Shown here in pieces: positions 42,051 to 51,438 of a stretch of DNA of 64,000 nucleotides. Positions within the stretch are counted from its first letter, which is position 1, and the number at the start of each line of letters is the position of its first letter. The notes beneath the pieces are model-generated. The model saw only the letters and a program-made list of their open reading frames with translations. It did no database searches and was not told where the DNA came from. Location: positions 310,001 to 374,000 of the forward strand of contig NC_044024.1 in assembly GCF_900496995.4 (NCBI RefSeq), in the 5' to 3' direction. The translations under genes were made by a program, and so were the position numbers. Source of the stretch: Aquila chrysaetos chrysaetos (taxonomy: Eukaryota > Chordata > Aves > Accipitriformes > Accipitridae).

Positions 42051-43999
42051 CCCCTCCCTCTCAAGGCCAGATCTTCCACTGTTAGAGATCAGCAATGAAG
42101 TTGAGGGAGGTCTGGTCACTGATACCTGCTGAAGATCCCACTCAGTCTTTCTTCGTGTGGCCTCCCTGTCACGCTTTGATATGGCTGAGAGTCCTTTTGG
42201 GGACGACAGGTTCATTTTTCTTTTACCCCTGTGCTGTCATTAGTGTGCGGTGTCTAACTCTCACTGAAAATCATTTTTACACAGAGAGAGCACATCCCTG
42301 CTTTATTAACATCAGCAACAACAATGCAAACCATTCAGAGCTTGTTAAAAAAACTTTTACTTTTCATGGTACAGCAGAATTTGATGTGGAAGGAGAGTAA
42401 TTGGACCAACCGCACAGACAAGGACCCAGGTGTCTTTATGACTGGTCTGTTGCTAAAACCCACAGATCAGAGTATTTTGGATTAAGAAATGTTAACTCAG
42501 AGCCCTGGCTACATTAAAACTTTTTCACAAGGGTGACAAAATGCTAGGAAGGCCCAGGTCCCTGAACACAGCCTGGCATCCCTCTCTCACGGCTGGTGCC
42601 TGGCTGCTTCATACTGCAGTGGTGCAAGAGCTTGATAGGGATAACAGAAATTGGTTTTAATTGTGTTTAAACCAGTATGTCTTTTGCTAGGTTGATCTTA
42701 AATCAGCTTATTAACACTGTTTTCTAATGCTCAGAAAATACACATGCTTCTTTTATCCATTGCAACATGCTTAGTTTATCTACCATGGTTGAAATTCATT
42801 CTGAATTAGGAGCCAGAACAAAGAACTGTTCACTATCTACATCTCACCAAAGGCCTAATGTGGAGGGCAGAGGGAATATAAGAATTGCAAAGCCTTTGTA
42901 GTAACCCAGTCTAGAAACTGATTTTATCTTTAAAGCTGTAGCTGTTCCCTTGCTGTTAAATCTTATTTCACTCTCTACTGGTTTCAGAGCACGTATATAA
43001 TGTATTTGACATTACCATTTTTTATTTTGTGTTTTTGCATGAAAAATCCTTGCCCTTTCCAGGTATGTTTCTATGTGTGTAATGTTAGATTGGATCCTAT
43101 GACCATCTGTGTAAAAAAGTCACAGAAGTTAGAAATGGAAAAGGATTAATAAATTGCCCACTGTATGATGCTGTTAATATACTTCAGCTGAATTCTACTT
43201 TTCTGTCTGTAATGGTCTACCTTCCAAAATGTAATTAACAAACATATCCATTTTAGTTTTTCATTCTGATACTAAAAATAGCACAGCTGCTTTCTCACAA
43301 ACTAGTGCTGCTGGTCTTGTGAAATTAAAATCAGAGGACTGGGAAGAAATCTAAAAGCACTGTGCTTAAAACACAGCTGTGTCTGGACCTGGCCACAGAG
43401 AGTATGAATGACATTAAAATAGTGTTATGCAGAAGGGGTGTGGTTTAGGAGCCATGATGAATTTTTCTGGGAAAGTTGCATGGTATCAGAATTTCAAATC
43501 TCTTTTTACACTGAAGATCTGAATGGTCAACATCTGAGAAGGACACAGAGCACAGTATTACTTAGCAATACCTTCTCTTGTGTATGTTTTGTTATTTAGT
43601 TTTCTTTAAGTGCATTTCTGCATTTAATGCACACTCTTGTTAAAAGAGTATGGGAACCAATGGCACCTTTTGGTCTTTGTGCAAAAGAATAGTGTGTGTG
43701 TGTGGGGGGATACGTTCACCCTTAAAGGCTGGATTATGCCAGCGTGTGGGAGTGGAAAGCTCTATTTATTGCAGGAGAGGCTTTTTCCGTCTGCTGGAAA
43801 TGAAGCAGAAGGGGGTTAGTTTGACAACAGAAGGGAAAGTTTCACTTCATTCCCTAAGAAGTTCATTGTTTCCCTATGTGGAGTTTGGTTTTCATTTAGC
43901 ATCACGATCCTTACAGTGATTCTGCCTAACAGTGAGCTTTCTGCTGGCAGGCAGAGGTGGGAACTGAAGTTTGCAGGGACAAGAGGCTGCTATGGCTGC

Positions 44000-44016
44000 T
44001 TTTTTTTTTTTTTTTT
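44000..44016. repeat. T17 homopolymer
   Basis: Seventeen uninterrupted T followed by gcaaaagcg. It sits about 1 kb upstream of the MIR223 hairpin. Confidence 0.85.
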
Positions 44017-45027
44017 GCAAAAGCGAACACGTACGGCACTGGACTTTGAGCCAGTGCTGGTGGCTGACCTTGTCTCCAACAGAGTCAACGATGAATCCCT
44101 ACATGTATGCCCAGGGGCAGAATTGTACCTCTTTTTCAGACAGGCTTGAAGAGGTGCCTCTTCAGATCTTAGGTCTAGGTAAAAAAAAAATTTATTTTAG
44201 CTATTAGTGGTACAGTAAGAGGTAAAGCCCTGAGCCTATTCTTGCCAATAGAAATTTTGTCTTTGGCATGCACGCAGCCACCAACCTGTGTTAAACAGAG
44301 AGGCCCCGTCCCATGTTCTTTGGGATCTGTCAGACCAGTTACAACTGAAATACTCACATATCTAGAATTAGGCTTTTAGCTGAAGTACCTTACAACACAA
44401 GGACATTAGGGCGTACGTGACTGCTTAAATGCAAAATTACCACAGGGACCCAAATAGAAGGAATTAAATGTGAGGAGCCTGAATAACTTGTTTAAATTTA
44501 GGAGGTTAAAAATGAAAGCTGTGAAGTCTGTTAAATTATCACGCCCTTATCTCTGTCCAATGCAAAATTGCTCCCCTTGCAATGTGTTCTGTGGGTCTTT
44601 GTCTAGAGTTTGTGTGTCTAGAGGGACATCGGTCTTCATGATGTTGTACCAAAATGGCACGGCTAAGTGTTTGCATGGACATTTTGTCAATATTTCAAGC
44701 TACCAATGTAGCTGTATAGCTAAGGCAGAAGGTTAGTCTGAAGCTCTCGGCATCATTTTCAGGTCCACAGAGCTTCAGCCTTTGAATTAATATAGTGGAC
44801 ATTTTCCTCAGCAGAAGGCAGTGCCTTGCTTGTGTGGTTCTCTCTCACCCAAAGAAAAGTGTTGGAGAGGGAAATACAGGAGGGATAATGATGTTTTTTG
44901 CTAACTGGATAAAGCCTCTGAAATTAACAGCAGCTTCAGCCCTTCTTTTCCCTTTTCATTTGCCCAGGATGATGGCACCCCAGCGAAGACATCTGCAACC
45001 CCCGCTGAGAGCTGCAGTGCAGCACTG

Positions 45028-45049
45028 CGTGTATTTGACAAGCTGAGTT
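45028..45049 (+). ncRNA. MIR223: mature miR-223-5p (passenger arm)
   Basis: The 22-nt segment starting cgtgtatttgac and ending gctgagtt agrees with the annotated miR-223-5p of other vertebrates. It lies on the 5' side of the stem. The exact ends follow the known mature form and are not provable from DNA. Confidence 0.9.
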
Positions 45050-45068
45050 CGACACTCAGTGTGCAGAG

Positions 45069-45090
45069 TGTCAGTTTGTCAAATACCCCA
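45069..45090 (+). ncRNA. MIR223: mature miR-223-3p (guide arm)
   Basis: The 22-nt segment starts tgtcagtttgtc and ends aatacccca. Its seed, nucleotides 2-8, is GUCAGUU, the miR-223 seed. It agrees base for base with the mammalian guide strand as I know it, so the target set defined by the seed should be shared. Confidence 0.95.
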
Positions 45091-48000
45091 AGTGAGGCAT
45101 TTGCTGAGCAACGCGGCGGCACACCGAGGGGACCGGTTCCTTCCTCCCACTCGGGCAGGGGCCTTCCTGTCCATATTCTGCTCCTCTCCAAAAACCCAGC
45201 AAGGTATTGAACAACACATCCCATCATTACTGAACACTCGACTCTGATCCTGTGCTGTCAGACTTCCCTTCCACCCCAATTTTGGAAGCGCCTATCACGG
45301 TGGTATTCCTAATGGCAAATCTGTACAGAAGTGGTGCTGGCACAGTTTCTGGGCATTGTAAAGGCAGACAATTGGGCCCTGGCTCCTTATTCTTTGCAGC
45401 CAAAGACAATGCTGTTCTCTTCCACAGCATTAACTAGCCAGCTGTTAATCAATAATCTTGCTCACTTAACAAGGATTCTGGCAACTGTAATCACAACATC
45501 ATGGGTAAGGGCAGCATTATCCATAATACAGAATCTTTTCTTTGGACATGTAGGAATCTTTTTTTTTTTTATTTGAAGTTGGAGGACAAACTAATAAGGC
45601 TGCTGATTAACTTCCCTCTATCCCATTAGCCAGTGAAAAATGCATATTTGCTCAATCTGTTTTTGAATTAGGCCATGGAGTCCATCACTTCTCCTTGAAG
45701 CCTTGTTATTTGGAGAAGACTCCTTGTTTTGGGACAGTTATTCCTAGTCAGCACTTGCAGCAAGGTTGCTTATTGCTTTTCTTGCCTTTCTGCTATTTAG
45801 TTAAAGTAATTCCATGTAAATCATCCCACTTGAAGATCTAATGATTGGTAAGCATTTTTAGTCACTGACTTGTAGCACATCAGATCTGCAACTTGAGGTA
45901 TCTCAGGGTGGGGGGTAATGACAGAGGGAGAGTGCCCAACCCAGTTTGACAAATCAAACTCTCTGAAAGCATTTAGCATTGAAAACTCAGAAACTAAGAA
46001 AAAATCTCAAGACCCTACTGACTTGTTTTAGGACAGTACCACCAGCAAATTTTGCAATGTTTGACAATATTGATAAACTTTAATACTAAGCTTTTGGGCT
46101 TTTTGTTGCAACTATTTCTTGCTAAATATTTTGAAGAAGTTGGAGTTTGTACAAAGCTGGGACTAATGAATGTATAACATTGCCTAAGCAAATTGTGTTC
46201 TGCTTTTTGAATAGGTCCTATCAGTAGGGCTTACTGTGCACTTCTGGACAAACACAGTCCTACTCGTTATGACTCACACTCCCGTGGTCTCTGTCAAGCA
46301 CCTACTTATGACTCACAGACATCACCCTGATCTTTATCACTAAGGTCAGCTTCAAAAGAGAACAAAGTCTATTATTTCAGGGATTGTTTTGTCCCCAGTG
46401 GATCCTAAATGTAGCAGGCAGCTGTGTCAACCCCAGCCCTTTCTGCCATGACAGGCCTCGAGGTTGCAACAGACCCAAACTCTTCTGCACCACAACTAGC
46501 ACCACAGTGCTGGTTTATGCTCTTCATCATTGTTTTCTCATGCATTTCCAGTTCTTGCTTTCAGTAGAGTTTGCGCCTCTGCTTTTTAGATAACTCCACA
46601 CCCCCTGTTCCTTCGAGATGGCTGGGGGGAAGGGGAAGAACATTAACTCCTTCCTCTCTTACAAGCAGAAATACCAAACTATGGTGGGACAAATTTCTCT
46701 GAGACTTCCTCCCCCTTCTCCCTGCTGAGAACAGCAGGTTCAGAAGGGCTCTGAAGGCCAGGGCAAGCCTGGCAAGTGTAAAAGCCAACAGGTCCCTTCC
46801 GTTGTATGTGCACTTCAGTTACTCTGAAGCAAGGGGAGCTGCAAGTCTCATGACATTGTGCTGGACACTAGAAATAGCGTGTTTTTTGGAGGCAGTGTAG
46901 TTTCAGAGCGGAAGCTGAGGTTTCCCTTCTGTGCTGGAGCAGAGCTGGCGCTCGGCAGATGAGTCACATCACTGGGTGAGTGACCAGCGCAAGGAAAGGA
47001 GAAGTTCTCTTGTTTGGCGGTGATACAACAAAGCAAAGCCCTCTGTGACTGTCAGAGGAAAGATGTTCTGTTTCCAACAGGTTTTACTACAAACATGCCA
47101 AAAATATAAATAAAAAAATTATTGCATACTTGCTGCATAGGGAGAAACAACAACCTTGGCACTAGAGAGATGCTTTTGTGTTTCCACTGTTCTGCTGCTT
47201 ATGATCAAAGCTGTTTTGCTGCCCAAACTAGAGGCAGTGCCAATATGGGGTACGTAGCATCTGCTCCAACTGGGACATCTGCTACCCCTGTCTTAACTCC
47301 TGTTGCCTTCTTCCTCTGCAGCTTCTCCCAGGCTTCAGGTCTTCTGAGGAAGTTGCCCAGACCTCCTCAGAGCAGACCAGCGCTGGGAGGAATTGAAAGT
47401 TGGAAAAATCATGGTGTTACATAGTCAGTGAGGGAACTTGGAGCTGAGAGCTTATAATGGCAGCAAATCTTGCATAAAACATTAGGCTAATTGAAAATGA
47501 AGGAAGATGGCACTTGTGGGGCAGGGGGAGGGAGTGCCATGCCCTGTGTTTTGGGCCTGGATCTGCTGATGTGAGGCTGGGGAAGCTGAGAAGTTTTCAG
47601 TTCCCTTCCCACACAGCATCGACCTTGCACCACACGCTTCTGCCCTGCATGAGGATGGTTGCAGCTCCCTGTTCCCCTCATTTCTTTTGTTTTGCACCAC
47701 CTCTGAGATCACTGACACCAGCAGCTGCTGCTCCAGCCCGGTGTCTCCAAGGCCAGCTTCTGGGAGGGTATGCACTAGCTACAGCAAATGCACTGCTGTG
47801 TGGGGTGGATTACCTCACCCCAGGTGCAAAGCAGGAGAGACCCTCACACACACTTCTAATGGTCCCCGCGCTTCTTGCCCTTGGTCAGGGCACAGCTCCC
47901 CTCCTCTCCATCTGGGACGGGGGAGCTGGCCAGGTCTGGGAGCTAAGACACCAGTGCTTGGAGTGGGGCCTGGGACTGCCATCGTCCCTGCGAGGACAGG

Positions 48001-49300
48001 CAGGCCCTGCTGGCTGCTGCCTGCCTCCCCTGGGAAGCGCAGCAGCCTGATGCTGCAGCACAACCATCCCTGCGCATCCATTGCTGTGTTTATGAAACCT
48101 TCATAGTACAGACAGGAGACATTCCTCTCTGATCTTGCCTGATCATCACCTGACATCCCAAAGAAGTGTCATTGTAATTCAGAGCACTAAAGGCAAAAGT
48201 GAGGCTCTTCTTCCCAGTGCTCAGGCCATAAAAAGCTACGTGAACCTGCTGTTAGGCTGCTGACCTGGGAAGGGAAGATCCATGGCAGCTGAGACAAAAG
48301 CCATGTGGGTCCAAGTCAATAGAGGCCTGTACTGATTTAATAAAAGCCAATAACTCTTCCTACAAATTTGCCTTGCTAAAGCCAGGTGGCATGCCCCCTC
48401 CCTGCCCCTGGTCTGCCTGCCAAGCCTGTAGGACAGAGGGATGCTGGCTGTAGGTCTCCGACAGACAGGGAAGGCAGAGCATGGCAGCAGCACCCCGGCA
48501 CATGTAAGATGCAAGTGATTAATACTGAGGAAGCAAACTAGGCTGTTGAGTAACAGAGCGTATTGCAGGAAATCCAGGCACAGCTAAGCACGCAGCCTTG
48601 CTGCTTTTGTAAAAAGGAATTTTTCTTCTATTTTATTTTTGCCAGGGATCCAGGAATGCCCTGGGGTGGGTTTAAGCAGCAGTGACAGATGCCATACTCC
48701 ACAGAAAAGCCTGCACCCCATTAGCACAGGGCTCAGAGTCTGGGGGCTCCTCATCAGGACTGCACAAAATCCAGCGTTAGTGAAAGTGATGGGGTTTGCA
48801 TTACAGACAGTACAGTTCAGCCCTCCTGCTTGAGATGAAGATCTTAGAAATGCAAAGTATGGCCTTGTAGCTCAGGACCCACTTGGCATAAAAGGAGAAG
48901 CCAAAATGCACATTAGGTCATGCGGGCTGCTTATTTTTAAGCTGATCTCATGATTTTTAGAGCAGTCAGCAACAGAAGTACGGCTGATCTAAAAGACACA
49001 TGGGCCAAACAGCTCCAAAGCCTGCAAGCATCAGAAGATGAGGAAGATAATGGCCCCCCCCCCTCTCCAATTTCTTCAGCATACATCTGCAGTGCTTTGT
49101 CACTTCTCCTGCCTTACAGAGGGCTCCTTCAGCTTCAGACACCCTCTTTCAGAGTTGGTATCTCGCTGTGAGCCCTGACGTGCTTCAGCTGAGCAGAGGT
49201 ATTTCTTTCCCCACAGGAGTTCCAGTGCCACTAATGGACCTGGACCCCATCTCTCACCCCTCTGTTCACAAAGCACCCCCCATTGCTCCTGGAGGATTAG

Positions 49301-49319
49301 CCTCCTCCTCCTCCTCCTC
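49301..49319. repeat. (CCT)n trinucleotide repeat
   Basis: About six perfect CCT units on the plus strand. It is a short microsatellite between MIR223 and VSIG4. Confidence 0.85.
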
Positions 49320-50026
49320 TCCGAGGCTGCAACTGCGGCATGCCCAGCTGTCGCCCAGGTTGGCCACAGAACTATTTTCCACTTGGAAGGGAATATTTGA
49401 TTTGAGTGTCTGAGAGCCAATATATAGGGAGTTGCAGAACTTTTTTTTTTTTTAAATAACTAACTGCTTTTTAGAGCAAACCAATGTGTTAAGCAATGGC
49501 ATAAAATTAAAGAAGTCACGGATTTTTAACTCCTGAGCTAAATCACATGCAAGTTTGTAACATCATTTAGATGACCTCTCTTCTCAGGCTCTTGAGCATA
49601 CTTTAGCCTTCTGCTGGCAGTGATGGAAGACTCAGTAATAAGCATCCCCAGAATCCTTCTAACCTCTGTCAGTGATTTAGTAGCACAACACTTTACACCC
49701 TGCTGTGAGTGATAAATTCCTAAAAAACCCCTAGAACTAGATGAAGCATCTGGAGGAAAGGTGCTAATGGCAAACCTTCCGCCCTAAATATGCCCAGCTC
49801 AAGCACTGATGCTGCTAACCAGCTCACTAAAATGAGAGTTTTCCCATTGACTCCAGGCCTCAGCCTGATGTCATCAGTGTTTGGAGCACTGTGCCTTACC
49901 AGGCTTTCACTGCAGTAGTAGGTGGCTGCAGGTTTGTGACTTTGCACACCATGACCCTAACAACTAGCTTTGGGGGCTCTGGTGACATGTAGTCATGCAA
50001 GGAGTCTGGGGTGGGCTGACTTGATG

Positions 50027-50043
50027 CCCCCCCCCCCCCCCCC
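50027..50043. repeat. C17 homopolymer
   Basis: Seventeen C on the plus strand, so a G17 run in any minus-strand transcript. It lies 1.2 kb beyond the VSIG4 stop codon. Confidence 0.9.
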
Positions 50044-50668
50044 TCCTGTCGTCTCCTCTTTAAAAGGGAAACCCAAGTCAAACTTCCAAGTCAACCTGTG
50101 GCCACGACTGTACCCCTGCCTGTTCTGCAGAATTAAATCAGAAGACTGAGAAAAAGCATAAATTTGCAAGCAACAGAAGAATGATAGTGCTGGATGGTGA
50201 AGTACCAAGGAAGTCAGAATCCATATGCAACAAAATCCTTTGAAGCCTTTTGTATTTGCCCTGGGAAAGAAAATACATTGTGCTAATAAAGCACTTTTCA
50301 AGGCATTTTTACAAACATGACCACTCACAGCATCCCCGTGACATAGGTCAGCATTAATATCTCTGTTGTAATCAGACAGATTGACTGGTGTCCCACAGAG
50401 TGAATCAGTGTCAGTCTGTAGCATCCAGGGAGGCTCCTTGCTCAATCATTATTCCAAATGCCTCAAATTTCTCTCTATTTTGTTACACCTCTGGCCCCTA
50501 CCCTGTAAAAATAAAATGCTAGCATTTCCTTCAACACCGGTTCTGCTTTTCCAGGAGAAAACCAGAGGGTGGCAGTTAGGAGGCTCAACGCCTACAGGGC
50601 CATTCCTTCTTCCTCTAAGCAATGAGCTCCAGTCCGATAGCAAAAATTACATTCCTGGGACATCACCA

Positions 50669-50691
50669 CCCCCCCCCCCCCCCCCCCCCCC
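50669..50691. repeat. C23 homopolymer
   Basis: Twenty-three uninterrupted C on the plus strand, about 540 bases beyond the VSIG4 stop codon. It may lie in the 3' UTR as a G23 tract in the RNA. Confidence 0.92.
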
Positions 50692-51233
50692 TGCTTTGTT
50701 GTCCTTTTGCCATGCTCTAACAAAAAAGACTCAAGGACAAGCAGGATGTACAAGCAGTATTTGTTGAGCTGTAAAAGCCAGAGGATGCCCATTTCCAGCA
50801 CGATCGATCCCTGGCTCCTCGCAGTCTGGGATGTCCTAACAGGGGAGCATGCACGTGCTAGTACACCTTGCTAGTGTTATAGGCTAGCAGCATTGCACCC
50901 AGCTACACCTTGATTTGCACGCTAAAGGCATTTGTGTTTCCACTCCTTCAGATCCTCTCTTCCTCACTTTGGTCCTTCAGGCTGCTCAGAAATTATTTGC
51001 TCTATAAAAGTAGATAGATGACCACTTGGCTGAGAGTTTCTGCACCAATGGGCAGGCCCTCATTTGCCAAAGCCCAAGAAGGTTATGCAGTTCCTCTGCA
51101 TTAAAGAAAGCAGTGAGGCTGGTATATTTATCAGAGCAGAAGGCAGACAGGAAGAAGAGTTTCCTCTGGTAAAGTTTACCATCCAATATCTGCAGCTCTG
51201 CATGGCTGCTCATGTGGAAAAGCTGGTACTCTA

Positions 51234-51438
51234 CTAAATGCTTTCATATTCTGATTCCATTGCATTCACCAAGTTCTCATACTCAGGATTTTTCCTGATG
51301 CATATGCTGTCATGGCCGTTGTCTTTCATGGTGAAAGTGTCATTGGATGTTTCAGTCTTAGAATTTGTCTCCTTGTGTAGGTGCTTAACAGGGACTTCCA
51401 CATCAGTCTCCAGTCTTGTGACATCTGCAGTGCTATGG
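51234..51438 (-). CDS. VSIG4: VSIG4 exon 6, cytoplasmic tail and stop
   Basis: 205 nt, acceptor gtctctcttgtttcag, terminating with TAG at 51,236-51,234. It encodes residues 278-344. The tail is hydrophilic, rich in Thr, Ser, Glu and Asp, and ends NPEYENLVNAMESEYESI. The two tyrosines (codons at 51,279-51,281 and 51,246-51,248) sit in YxxL and YxxI, separated by 7 residues. The human long tail ends with similarly spaced tyrosines (NYARL...DYEFL) in my recollection, supporting homology. Confidence 0.86.

Larger units (their letters stand above)
40151..45008. other. MIR223 upstream region, no recognised coding sequence
   Basis: GC falls back to ordinary values and no coding exon is recognised. 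The stretch from about 42.6 to 43.6 kb is notably AT-rich. By family knowledge, MIR223 transcription in mammals depends on C/EBP, PU.1 and RUNX1 sites within a few kb upstream. A RUNX-type core, TGTGGTT, lies at 44,833-44,839, about 180 bases before the hairpin, but such a short motif is expected often by chance. Long T-runs are present at 42,026-42,050 (one C inside) and 44,000-44,016. Confidence 0.4.
45011..45110 (+). ncRNA. MIR223: microRNA precursor hairpin, mir-223
   Basis: A long self-complementary stem. The 5' arm core gtatttgacaa (45,031 on) pairs with ttgtcaaatac on the 3' arm. The upper stem gacactc (45,051-45,057) pairs with gagtgtc (45,066-45,072), leaving a loop of about 8 nt at 45,058-45,065. 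The lower stem cact (45,023-45,026) pairs with agtg after the 3' arm. Both mature arms match miR-223-5p and -3p as I know them from mammals and chicken; only the flanks and loop differ. miR-223 is a myeloid microRNA made in granulocytes, monocytes and platelets. It guides Argonaute to dampen targets in granulocyte development and inflammation (in mammals, for example NLRP3 and MEF2C). It stands alone here, on the plus strand, convergent with VSIG4. Its promoter is not identified. Confidence 0.97.
45111..51233. other. Intergenic space between MIR223 and VSIG4, including any VSIG4 3' UTR
   Basis: No coding exon is recognised in these 6.1 kb. The right-hand part must include the VSIG4 3' UTR, since the stop codon is at 51,234-51,236 on the minus strand. 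By eye I did not find a canonical AATAAA (TTTATT on the plus strand) in the first kilobase below the stop, so the cleavage site is unplaced. Two long C runs (50,027 and 50,669) and a CTC-type repeat (49,301-49,319) interrupt the region. The open frames at 47.5-48.1 kb show no domain. Confidence 0.5.

Noticed and set aside
1061-45000. Moesin (MSN) exons expected from synteny
   Set aside because: None of the FERM-domain signatures is seen on either strand, so MSN must lie to the left of the window.
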